From Actinomycetota bacterium (GTDB taxonomy: Bacteria; Actinomycetota; Thermoleophilia; Gaiellales; Gaiellaceae), in contig JACDEU010000008.1 of assembly GCA_013816245.1 (NCBI GenBank), forward strand, positions 1-48,356: a stretch of DNA of 48,356 bases. Direction: 5' to 3'. The translations under genes were made by a program, and so were the position numbers. The stretch's first letter is position 1; each line of letters opens with the position of its first letter. The notes under the pieces were generated by a model. That model was given only the letters and a program-made list of their open reading frames with translations, did no database searches and had not been told where the DNA came from. This document shows positions 23,388 to 32,450 of this stretch, in pieces.

Positions 23388-24167
23388 GTGAGCAAGGCGA
23401 TCGAGCCGCGGCTGGACCAGATTCTCGATTTCTGCGCCGAAGATCCGGTCGAGCGGGTCTTCCTCGAGGACGTCGCGCGCCGCCGTCTCGGGCGCTTCAC
23501 CGGCTTCGCGAAAGGAGGGCGGCTCACCGCGCTCTGCCACGTCGGCGCCAACGTCGTTCCGGCGGGTGACGGCTGCAGTCGCTTCGCGCACGCGGCCTCA
23601 CGCGGGCGCGCGCGGATGATCATCGGTGACGAGAGGGCGGTCGACGAGCTCTGGGACGAGCTCGAGCCCCTGATGCCGAGGCCGCGCGACGATCGGCCGG
23701 GCCAGCCGGTCTACGCGATCTCCGAGCCGCCCCCGCCGGGCGACACGGGACTGCGGCCCGCGACGAAGAACGACTTCAAGCTCCTGCTTCCGGCGTGCGC
23801 CGCCGCGCACGAGGAAGAGATCGGCGTCGACCCGATGGCGCGCGACCCGGAGGGCTTTCGCTGGCGCACACGCTCCCAGATCGAGGAAGGTCGCTCGTGG
23901 CTCTGGGAGGAGGACCGCACGATCCTCTTCAAGGCCGAGGCCTCCGCCTGGACACCGGCCGCCGTCCAGGTACAGCAGGTCTGGGTCGACCCGTCGGCAC
24001 GAAACAAGGGGAATGCCCAGCGCGCCATGCGTGACCTCTGCCGGCTTCTGCTCGAACGGGTGCCGACCGTCTGCCTCTTCGTACGGCCGGAGAATGCCGC
24101 CGCAATGCATGTCTACGAAGCGATCGGGATGCAGCGGCACGGCTCCTATAGGTCGTTGATTTTCTGA
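23388..24167 (+). CDS. GNAT acetyltransferase with N-terminal DUF4081 domain
   Basis: A 259-aa protein. Residues about 1-110 (LDQILDFCAEDPVERVFLEDVARRRLGRFTGFAKGGRLTALCHVGANVVPAG) match the DUF4081 domain found in actinobacterial acetyltransferases. The C-terminal half is a GNAT fold (LRPATKNDFKLLLPACAAAHEEEIG, QVQQVWVDPSARNKGNAQRAMRDLCRLLL with the acetyl-CoA loop, VCLFVRPENAAAMHVYEAIGM). It probably acetylates a small molecule or protein amine. The start is GTG 23388, divergent from deoD across 35 bp. Confidence 0.85.
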   Translation: MSKAIEPRLDQILDFCAEDPVERVFLEDVARRRLGRFTGFAKGGRLTALCHVGANVVPAGDGCSRFAHAASRGRARMIIGDERAVDELWDELEPLMPRPRDDRPGQPVYAISEPPPPGDTGLRPATKNDFKLLLPACAAAHEEEIGVDPMARDPEGFRWRTRSQIEEGRSWLWEEDRTILFKAEASAWTPAAVQVQQVWVDPSARNKGNAQRAMRDLCRLLLERVPTVCLFVRPENAAAMHVYEAIGMQRHGSYRSLIF

Positions 24168-24251
24168 CGTGCGGAGTCTCCTTCGCATGGCACTTCTCTT
24201 GTGGGTCGGCCGCTGGGCGGCTCAACAAGTCGCTTCGTACGCATTGCGACA

Positions 24252-24270
24252 TTGGGTGCCACGCACCCAA
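24252..24270 (+). repeat. Perfect hairpin downstream of the GNAT gene
   Basis: Arms TTGGGTGC and GCACCCAA with a 3-nt loop lie 85 nt after the GNAT stop. It is probably part of a terminator region, although no U tract follows. Confidence 0.45.
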
Positions 24271-24274
24271 ACTG

Positions 24275-24667
24275 GTGATGGAGCGTCACCTGCGAAAACA
24301 AAGGGGGTGTGAAGCCCGCATCACTGCGGCTGCGGGACTCGCTGTGGCGATCTTCGTCACCGGGTTCCTGGTCCTACTCCCCGGTGGAAACGGCAACGCT
24401 GCTGTGAACCACACGTGCTCGGCCACGGAACGGCAGTTCCTCGGCGCCGCGCAGCCGAACATGGCGGCGCTTGGAGGGCTTTCGCAGGACTACCTGCACA
24501 GACAAATTCCGCAGTCACGATTCGGCCGCGCCCACATCAGCCCGCTTCCGGGTAAGGCTGCTCCGCAGCGCCTTACCCTCCAGCTTTTGTGGTTCTGCTC
24601 GACGAGCCTCGAAGGCTACTTCAGGAATTTCACGGCGTCGTCGACGACGCGGAGGCGGAAGAAGTAA
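24275..24667 (+). CDS. Putative secreted protein, probably truncated
   Basis: A possible 130-aa product from GTG 24275. Residues 15-42 (ARITAAAGLAVAIFVTGFLVLLPG) form a signal or anchor helix. The next part (HTCSATERQFLGAAQPNMAALGGLSQDYLHRQI) looks like a genuine secreted helical domain. The following region (SRFGRAHISPLPGKAAPQRL...) has no domain character, runs through a strong hairpin (24550-24578) and overlaps the convergent gene by 52 bp. I read it as a gene whose 3' part has been lost or replaced. No named family. Confidence 0.35.
   Translation: MMERHLRKQRGCEARITAAAGLAVAIFVTGFLVLLPGGNGNAAVNHTCSATERQFLGAAQPNMAALGGLSQDYLHRQIPQSRFGRAHISPLPGKAAPQRLTLQLLWFCSTSLEGYFRNFTASSTTRRRKK
24550..24578. 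terminator. Strong hairpin before the 3' end of the minus-strand 92-aa gene
   Basis: Arms GGGTAAGGC and GCCTTACCC (9 bp) with an 11-nt loop that contains a further TGC/GCA pairing. It lies 37 nt beyond the stop of the minus-strand gene and could terminate either direction. Confidence 0.5.
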
Positions 24668-24894
24668 TCCCGCAGGTCTGGATGCGCCTCGAGTGCGCGG
24701 TCGAGATCGTCGAGTGCGCCGGCGACCTCTTCGTCGCGTCCCTCCAGCAGCGTGTCGACTGCGCGGCGCACTTGCTCGCGGAGCACGTCGGGAAGCTCCT
24801 GCACCGCGCGGCGGGCCTCCTCCTGCTCCTGCATCCACTCGGCTGCCTGTTGCTCCGCCTGGCGGCGGCGCCACGCCTGGAAGAACGTTGTCAT
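24616..24894 (-). CDS. Small helical protein, 92 aa
   Basis: MTTFFQAWRRRQAEQQAAEWMQEQEEARRAVQELPDVLREQVRRAVDTLLEGRDEEVAGALDDLDRALEAHPDLRDYFFRLRVVDDAVKFLK in outline: an N-terminal charged helix rich in Gln, Glu and Arg, then a helical hairpin in which residues 55-80 recall a TPR-like unit. Probably a cytosolic protein-interaction factor; family not recognised. ATG 24894 lies 6 nt after a GATATT box (minus strand 24906-24901), divergent from tilS across 60 bp. Confidence 0.6.
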   Translation of the reverse strand: MTTFFQAWRRRQAEQQAAEWMQEQEEARRAVQELPDVLREQVRRAVDTLLEGRDEEVAGALDDLDRALEAHPDLRDYFFRLRVVDDAVKFLK

Positions 24895-24954
24895 GGGCCA
24901 AATATCGGCCGGCGCGCAAGGACCGGCAATCCCTCGGCTGTCTACCCTGTGTGT

Positions 24955-25914
24955 GTGCTTCGGGACACAGTCGAGACGTTCATTCGGCAACAGGAGCTGA
25001 TCCCTCCGGGCGGAGCGGTGACCTGCCTCGTCTCCGGCGGGGCGGACTCCTCCTGTCTCTGGCACGTACTGACCGCGCTCGGCTATCGCGTTTCGGCGCT
25101 GCACGTGAACCACGGCCTGCGTGGAGCGGCGTCCGAAGAGGACGCTCGCTTCTGTGCGGAACGGTTCGGCGCGGAGGTCGTGGACGGCCGCGGTGGGACG
25201 ACCGAGGACGACTGGCGCGAGCTCCGCTACTCGCTCGCAACCGACCGGTTGCGAGCGACCGGGCACACCGCTTCGGACCAGGTCGAAACGGTTCTCTACA
25301 GACTCGTCGCAAGCGGCGCGGCGAAGGGGATCAAGCCCAAGCGCGAGGACGGCGTCGTACGGCCGCTCCTGACAGTCTGGCGCGACGACACGGAGGCGTA
25401 CTGCCGGGCCGAAGGGATTGAGTTCCGCACCGACAAGTCGAACCCCGACACGAAACGCGGGCTCATCCGCGAGGAGATCCTGCCTCGCCTGCGCGAGCTG
25501 CACCCCGGCGCGGAGCGCAACCTGTTGCGACTCGCCGAGGGCCGGCCGTCCGCACTCGACGAGCTGCTCGGCTCCACTGCCGGATCGAGGCGCCTCGACC
25601 TCGGCGGCGGTCTGACCGCGGTGCGCGAATACGACCGGGTCTGGGTCGAGCAGACGCCCGTCGCGCTCGACGGCGAGGTGCGCTGGGGCGAGTGGCGGAT
25701 CGCCTCCGAGCTCCCAGGCCTTAAGGTACGAGCCTGGCGTGCCGGTGATCGGCTCGCCGGGAGATCGAAGAAGATCCAGGACGTGTTCGTCGACGCGAAG
25801 ATCCCCCGTTCTGCACGCGAGTCGTGGCCGCTCGTCGTGCGCGGGGACGATGTGGTCGCAGTTCCCGGAATCGTCGAGGCGGAAGGAGTACTCGTCGAGC
25901 GTGTCGCAGACTGA
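24955..25914 (+). CDS. tilS: tRNA(Ile)-lysidine synthase
   Basis: A 319-aa PP-loop ATPase that converts C34 of tRNA-Ile(CAU) to lysidine, so that the tRNA reads AUA. The PP-loop VTCLVSGGADSSCLWH, the LHVNHGLRGAASEEDARFC motif and VETVLYRLVASGA are diagnostic. The position before hpt and ftsH is the conserved actinobacterial order. The start is taken as GTG 24955, 6 nt after a TACCCT box (24943-24948), leaderless; GTG 24949 is the alternative. The 3' end overlaps hpt by 14 bp. Compact C-terminal domain compared with the E. coli enzyme. Confidence 0.9.
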   Translation: MLRDTVETFIRQQELIPPGGAVTCLVSGGADSSCLWHVLTALGYRVSALHVNHGLRGAASEEDARFCAERFGAEVVDGRGGTTEDDWRELRYSLATDRLRATGHTASDQVETVLYRLVASGAAKGIKPKREDGVVRPLLTVWRDDTEAYCRAEGIEFRTDKSNPDTKRGLIREEILPRLRELHPGAERNLLRLAEGRPSALDELLGSTAGSRRLDLGGGLTAVREYDRVWVEQTPVALDGEVRWGEWRIASELPGLKVRAWRAGDRLAGRSKKIQDVFVDAKIPRSARESWPLVVRGDDVVAVPGIVEAEGVLVERVAD

Positions 25915-26461
25915 GCTCGAGCGCGGCGTCACCGACGTCCTCATCGAAGAGGATCGGCTGCGTTCGCGCGTAGTCGAGCTGGGTGAGGAGATCTCGGGGG
26001 ACTACGCCGGACGGGACCTGCTGCTGATCGGCGTCCTGAAGGGCGCCGTTTTCTTCATGGCCGACCTGATGCGGACGCTCACGATTCCGTGCGAGATCGA
26101 CTTCATGGCGATATCGAGCTACGGGGCACAGACCGACTCGTCCGGCGTCGTCAGGATCCTCAAAGACCTGGACATCAACATCGAAGGGCGCCACGTCCTC
26201 GTCGTCGAGGACATCATCGATTCAGGCCTGACGCTCTCCTATCTGATGCGGAATCTGGAGGCCCGAGAGCCCGCCAGCCTTGAGGTCTGTGCCCTTCTGA
26301 CCAAGCCGGACCGCCGCGAGATCGACGTGCCGGTGCGCTACATCGGCTTCGAGATCCCCAATCGGTTCGTGATCGGGTACGGGCTCGATTTCGCCGAGCG
26401 GTACAGGAACCTGCCCTACGTGGGCGTACTAGACCTGGAGCTGGTGCCCGAAGGGCACTGA
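25901..26461 (+). CDS. hpt: Hypoxanthine(-guanine) phosphoribosyltransferase
   Basis: A 186-aa purine salvage enzyme making IMP/GMP from base and PRPP. Seen are LLIGVLKGAVFFMADLMR, FMAISSYGAQTDSSG, the PRPP loop VLVVEDIIDSGLTLSYL and the base pocket ALLTKPDRR with FVIGYGLDFAERYRNLPYVG. The start is GTG 25901 inside tilS, so translation is coupled. In actinobacteria and firmicutes tilS-hpt-ftsH form a conserved unit. A short hairpin lies at its 3' end, within the last codons. Confidence 0.94.
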   Translation: MSQTELERGVTDVLIEEDRLRSRVVELGEEISGDYAGRDLLLIGVLKGAVFFMADLMRTLTIPCEIDFMAISSYGAQTDSSGVVRILKDLDINIEGRHVLVVEDIIDSGLTLSYLMRNLEAREPASLEVCALLTKPDRREIDVPVRYIGFEIPNRFVIGYGLDFAERYRNLPYVGVLDLELVPEGH

Positions 26462-26524
26462 AATTGCCCTCGTTCGGGCGGCAGTAGCTCAAACCGAGGC
26501 TGGTACCCTGCCGAAAGAGGCTTA

Positions 26525-28498
<1,974 letters not shown>

Positions 28499-28514
28499 CC
28501 CCGCCCGAGCCGGG

Positions 28515-28533
28515 TACCCCCATGGGGTATACT
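28515..28533 (+). promoter_or_regulatory. CsoR-type operator overlapping the copZ -10 box
   Basis: TACCCC (28515-28520) and GGGGTA (28524-28529) form a perfect GC-rich palindrome around CAT. It has the look of operators bound by copper-sensing CsoR. Its right arm merges with TATACT (28528-28533), which ends 7 nt before ATG 28541. CsoR bound here would block the leaderless copper-operon promoter, and the csoR gene is fourth in the operon. Confidence 0.7.
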
Positions 28534-28540
28534 TGCTCGC

Positions 28541-28744
28541 ATGAACGACACACTTAGCTACACCGTTCCGGCCATGCACTGCGGCCACTGTGAACGTGCC
28601 GTGAAGGAAGAGGTCTCAGCGGTCGCAGGCGTCAGCGACGTCGCCGTCGATCTGGAGACCAAGATCGTCACCGTCAGCGGCTCGGAGTTCGAGGACTCCG
28701 CCGTCCGCGCGGCCATCGAAGAAGCGGGATACCAGGCCGCGTGA
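28541..28744 (+). CDS. copZ: Copper chaperone, HMA domain
   Basis: A 67-aa ferredoxin-like heavy-metal-associated domain. The metal loop is MHCGHC (AMHCGHCERAVKEEV), with VAGVSDVAVDLETKIVTVSG as the next strands. It carries Cu(I) in the cytosol and hands it to CopA, encoded two genes downstream. The loop has His between the cysteines, in contrast to the MTCASC of CopA. The start is ATG 28541, leaderless. Its stop overlaps the GTG of the next gene. Confidence 0.92.
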   Translation: MNDTLSYTVPAMHCGHCERAVKEEVSAVAGVSDVAVDLETKIVTVSGSEFEDSAVRAAIEEAGYQAA

Positions 28745-29571
28745 GCCCGCTTGCCCGGCTCATGCTGTTCTTCGTCGCGCTCGGCGCCGCCTTCGGCGGC
28801 GCCGTGGCGCTCGGGCACGCGGTCGGGCCCATCGACCGCGGCGGCAAGACTGAAGCTCACGGCTCGTCCGCCATGGAGATGGCTCCGGCCGGACCGGCCG
28901 GCCTGTCGATCGCAGACCACGGCCTCCGGCTCGAACCGTCGCGAACGACCCTCGCGCCCGGGCGCGCCCAATCTTTCTCGTTTCTCATCACGAATGCGGA
29001 CGGTCAACCCTTGCGCTCGTATGACGTCACGCACGAGAAGCGGATGCATCTGATCGTGGTGCGTCGTGATCTGACGGGCTTCCACCACATCCATCCCGTC
29101 GTGCAGGGCGAGCGCTGGGTGGCGCGCATTCCGGCGCTCCAGCCTGGCTCGTATCGCGCCTTCGCCGACTTCTCGACCGGCGGTGAGACGACCGTGCTGG
29201 GAGTCGATCTCGCCCTTGCAGGGTCGTTCACCCCGAGCCCGCTTCCTCGCTCGCATCAGGCTGCGACTCCTGACGGATACATCGTCTCGTTGGACCCGGG
29301 CGGGCCGTTCGCCTCAGGCAAGGAGACGACGGTCTCGTTCCATGTGACGCGCAACGGGAGGACCGCTGCGGTCGGCCGCTATCTCGGCGCGCGCGGCCAC
29401 CTCGTGATCCTGCGCGCCGGCGACCTCGCTTACCTGCACACGCACGCGGATGAAAACTCATTGCAGTTCGGTGCGACTTTCCCGAGCGCCGGACGCTATC
29501 GCGCTTTCCTGCAGTTCTCTGCAGGCGGTTCCGTTCATACGGCCCCGTTCACGATCGAGGTCGACAGATGA
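28741..29571 (+). CDS. Extracytoplasmic His-rich protein with duplicated domain, copper operon
   Basis: A 276-aa protein with an N-terminal membrane anchor or signal (ARLMLFFVALGAAFGGAVALGH) and a Met/His-containing linker (HGSSAMEM). Two homologous beta-rich domains follow at about 62-158 and 180-274. Each carries HLxVxRxxDL followed by an HxH pair: His103 with His116/His118 in RMHLIVVRRDLTGFHHIH, and His220 with His233/His235 in GHLVILRAGDLAYLHTH. The spacing from the first His to the pair (13) is identical in both. Each domain then ends with GxYRAFxxFSxGG. It probably binds copper outside the membrane or delivers it to CopA. No characterised family recognised. Coupled to copZ (GTGA) and copA (ATGA). 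Confidence 0.75.
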   Translation: MSPLARLMLFFVALGAAFGGAVALGHAVGPIDRGGKTEAHGSSAMEMAPAGPAGLSIADHGLRLEPSRTTLAPGRAQSFSFLITNADGQPLRSYDVTHEKRMHLIVVRRDLTGFHHIHPVVQGERWVARIPALQPGSYRAFADFSTGGETTVLGVDLALAGSFTPSPLPRSHQAATPDGYIVSLDPGGPFASGKETTVSFHVTRNGRTAAVGRYLGARGHLVILRAGDLAYLHTHADENSLQFGATFPSAGRYRAFLQFSAGGSVHTAPFTIEVDR

Positions 29572-31724
29572 GCGCGGTGCGGCTCGATCTGCCGATCGAG
29601 GGCATGACCTGCGCCTCCTGCGCTGCGCGAGTCGAGAAGAAACTGAACAAGCTCGAGGGCGTCGCTGCCACCGTCAACTACGCGACCGAGACGGCGACAG
29701 TGCAGTACGACCCGGAGCAAGCAGAGCCAGAAGCGCTCGCGAAGGCCGTCGAGAGCGCCGGCTACCACGCAGTTCTGCAGGCTGAGGGCGAAGTGGCTGC
29801 GCAGCCGGCGCGCGATCCGGTTCGCGAGCTACGCGTGCGACTCGTAGTGTCGGCCGCCCTCACGCTTCCCGTCCTGCTGCTCGCGATGGTCTCGCCGTTG
29901 CAGTTCGACTACTGGCAGTGGCTTTCGCTGCAACTTGCGACTCCGGTCGTCTTCTGGGGCGGGTGGCCGTTCCACCGCGCCGCCCTGGTGAATCTGCGCC
30001 ACGGCGCCGCGACGATGGACACGCTGATTTCGCTCGGCACGCTCGCGGCCTGGGGCTGGTCGGTGGTTGCGCTCTTCTTCCTGGACGCCGGCCTGCCCGG
30101 CATGCGCATGAAGTTCGACCTCTCGTTCGGTGCGGGTGGCGCCTCCGGTGAGATCTATCTGGAGGTTGCCGCGATCGTCACCGTCCTCATCCTGGTCGGG
30201 CGCTTCCTCGAGGCCCGGGCCAAGGGGCGCGCGGGCGAGGCGATCAAGTCGCTCCTCGAGCTCGGCGCGAAAGAGGCGCGCGTTCTCCGTGACGGACAGG
30301 AGCTGCTCGTCCCGATCGACGACCTCCGTGTCGACGACCGCTTCGTCGTCAGGCCGGGAGAGAAGATCGCCACCGACGGTGTCGTCGAGGAAGGCGAGTC
30401 GGCGCTCGACCAGTCGATGTTGACCGGCGAGTCCGTTCCCGTCGAGGTGCAGCCCGGATCCGAGGTCGCGGGCGCGACCATCAACACGTACGGACGGCTG
30501 GTCGTTCGCGCGACGAAGGTCGGCGCCGAGACCGCGCTTGCGCAGATCGGCCGCCTCGTGACGGAGGCCCAGGCCGGCAAGGCGCCGGTGCAGCGGCTGG
30601 CCGACCGCGTCTCGGCGATCTTCGTCCCGATCGTGATCGCCGTCGCGGTCCTGACGCTCGGCTTCTGGCTCGGCGCGTCGGCCACACCTGAGTTCGCCTT
30701 TGCAGCCGCAGTCGCCGTTCTGATCATCGCCTGCCCTTGCGCCCTCGGTCTCGCGACGCCGACGGCGTTGATGGTCGGCACCGGGCGAGGAGCACAGCTC
30801 GGGATCCTGATCAAGGGGCCCGAAATCCTCGAGCAGACGAGACGTATCGGCACGATCGTTCTCGACAAGACGGGCACGGTCACGGAAGGACGCATGGAGC
30901 TCGTGGACGTCGCTCCGGTCAACGGCGCCACGCGCGCGGACATCCTGCGACTCGCTGGCGCAGTCGAGGCGGCGAGCGAGCACCCGATCGCGCAGGCAGT
31001 CGCTGTCACTGCCCGCAACGAGGTCGGGGCCCTTCCGGCGGTCAGCGGTTTCCGCAACGTCCCCGGGATCGGCGTGCTCGGTGTCGTCGATGGACACGAA
31101 ATCGAGGTGGCGCGTCGCGACGGAGCCATCACCGTCTCCTGGGACGGAACGCCACGGGCAACGCTGACCGTTCGTGACACTGTGAAGGAGTCGAGCCCGG
31201 AAGCGGTGCGACAGCTCAAAGGGCTCGGACTGACTCCCGTGCTCTTGACCGGCGACGACGAGGTGACTGCGCAGCGGGTCGCGGACGAAGTCGGGATCGA
31301 GCGAGTCCTCGCCGAAGTCCTGCCGCAGGAGAAGGAGGCGGAGATCCGCCGCCTTCAGGATGCCGGCGAGGTCGTGGCGATGGTGGGCGACGGCGTCAAC
31401 GACGCACCTGCGCTCGCCCGTGCCGACCTGGGAATCGCGATCGGTACCGGTACGGATGTCGCGATCGAGGCGTCCGATCTGACGCTCGTCTCCGGCGACC
31501 TGCGCGGAGCGGCGGATGCGATTCGGCTGGCGCGTCGCACGCTGCGGACGATCAAGGGGAATCTCTTCTGGGCCTTTGCCTATAACGTCGCCGCGATCCC
31601 GCTTGCGGTCGCCGGCTATCTCAATCCGATCGTGGCGGCCGCTGCGATGGCGTTCTCGAGCGTGTTCGTCGTGACGAACTCGCTTCGGCTACGGCGTTTC
31701 CACAGCACACGGGAGGCGCGATGA
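29568..31724 (+). CDS. copA: Copper-exporting P1B-type ATPase
   Basis: A 718-aa P-type ATPase pumping Cu(I) out of the cytosol. It has one N-terminal HMA domain with GMTCASC (Cys15, Cys18), eight predicted membrane helices and the membrane metal site CPC (Cys389-Pro-Cys391) in IIACPCALGLATP. The phosphorylation motif is DKTGT (Asp433), the actuator TGES and the nucleotide-binding SEHPIA, with the hinge GDGVNDAPALA. The conserved YN (AYNVAAIP) and MAFSSVFVVTNSLRLR close the last helices. The start ATG 29568 overlaps the stop of the previous gene, and its stop overlaps csoR. Confidence 0.96.
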   Translation: MSAVRLDLPIEGMTCASCAARVEKKLNKLEGVAATVNYATETATVQYDPEQAEPEALAKAVESAGYHAVLQAEGEVAAQPARDPVRELRVRLVVSAALTLPVLLLAMVSPLQFDYWQWLSLQLATPVVFWGGWPFHRAALVNLRHGAATMDTLISLGTLAAWGWSVVALFFLDAGLPGMRMKFDLSFGAGGASGEIYLEVAAIVTVLILVGRFLEARAKGRAGEAIKSLLELGAKEARVLRDGQELLVPIDDLRVDDRFVVRPGEKIATDGVVEEGESALDQSMLTGESVPVEVQPGSEVAGATINTYGRLVVRATKVGAETALAQIGRLVTEAQAGKAPVQRLADRVSAIFVPIVIAVAVLTLGFWLGASATPEFAFAAAVAVLIIACPCALGLATPTALMVGTGRGAQLGILIKGPEILEQTRRIGTIVLDKTGTVTEGRMELVDVAPVNGATRADILRLAGAVEAASEHPIAQAVAVTARNEVGALPAVSGFRNVPGIGVLGVVDGHEIEVARRDGAITVSWDGTPRATLTVRDTVKESSPEAVRQLKGLGLTPVLLTGDDEVTAQRVADEVGIERVLAEVLPQEKEAEIRRLQDAGEVVAMVGDGVNDAPALARADLGIAIGTGTDVAIEASDLTLVSGDLRGAADAIRLARRTLRTIKGNLFWAFAYNVAAIPLAVAGYLNPIVAAAAMAFSSVFVVTNSLRLRRFHSTREAR

Positions 31725-32005
31725 AGCACGGGTACGACAAGGAGGCGCTGGTCAGGCGTCTGCACCGCATCGAGGGTCAAGTGCGCGGGATCGAGCGGAT
31801 GGTGGATGACGACCGTTACTGCATCGACATCCTCACGCAGGTTGCCGCGGTGAACACCGCGCTCGAGAGTCTGGCGCTCAAGCTGCTTCACGACCACGTC
31901 GACCACTGCGTGACCGACGCGCTCTCATCGGGAGATCCGAAGGAGGCCGCCGCAAAGAGCAAGGAGCTCATGGAGGCGGTGCAGCGCTTTGCACGGACAC
32001 GCTGA
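31721..32005 (+). CDS. csoR: Copper-sensing repressor CsoR
   Basis: A 94-aa all-helical repressor of the CsoR/RcnR family. The Cu(I) ligands of CsoR are conserved with exact spacing: Cys34 (RYCIDIL), His59 and Cys63 (HDHVDHC), i.e. intervals of 25 and 4 as in the Mycobacterium protein. The second-shell N-terminal YDKEALVRRLHRIEGQVRGIERM is typical. When metal-free it should repress the copZ promoter at 28515-28533; Cu(I) releases it. The start ATG overlaps the copA stop (ATGA). Confidence 0.93.
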   Translation: MKHGYDKEALVRRLHRIEGQVRGIERMVDDDRYCIDILTQVAAVNTALESLALKLLHDHVDHCVTDALSSGDPKEAAAKSKELMEAVQRFARTR

Positions 32006-32444
32006 GCAGGATCTGAACCGAGCCGCGTTCTCGGCGACGACGCACTGCCTGACGGGCTGTGCGATCGGGGAGATCCTGGGCATGGTGATCTCGACGGCGG
32101 CCGGCTGGGGGAATCTCCCTTCGATCGTCGTGTCGGTGGTGCTCGCGTTTTTCTTCGGTTACTTGCTGACGCTCTGGCCGGTTCTTCGTACCGGGCTCTC
32201 ACTGCGCCAGGCGACAGGGATCGCCCTTGCAGCAGACACCGTCTCGATCGCGATCATGGAGCTAGTCGACAACGGCTTCGTCCTCCTCGTCCCGGGAGCG
32301 TTGGCTGCCGGTCTTGGCGACGCGAAGTTCTGGTGGAGCATCATCCTCGGCTTCGCGATCGCCTTCGGCCCGGCGTGGGCCGTGAACCGCTGGCTCATCG
32401 CCCGAGGCAAGGGCCACGCGGTCGCGCACGAGTACCACCACTGA
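31989..32444 (+). CDS. DUF4396-like membrane protein of the copper operon
   Basis: A 151-aa membrane protein with about four helices (CLTGCAIGEILGMVIS, LPSIVVSVVLAFFFGYLLTLWPVL, QATGIALAADTVSIAIMELV, WSIILGFAIAFGPAWAVNRWL). TTHCLTGCAIGEI is the DUF4396 signature. Both ends are His-rich (MHGHAEQ at the start, HAVAHEYHH at the end). Position at the end of the copper operon suggests a role in copper handling, but no function is established. The start is TTG 31989, overlapping the csoR 3' end by 17 bp. Confidence 0.75.
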   Translation: MHGHAEQDLNRAAFSATTHCLTGCAIGEILGMVISTAAGWGNLPSIVVSVVLAFFFGYLLTLWPVLRTGLSLRQATGIALAADTVSIAIMELVDNGFVLLVPGALAAGLGDAKFWWSIILGFAIAFGPAWAVNRWLIARGKGHAVAHEYHH

Positions 32445-32450
32445 ACTGAC

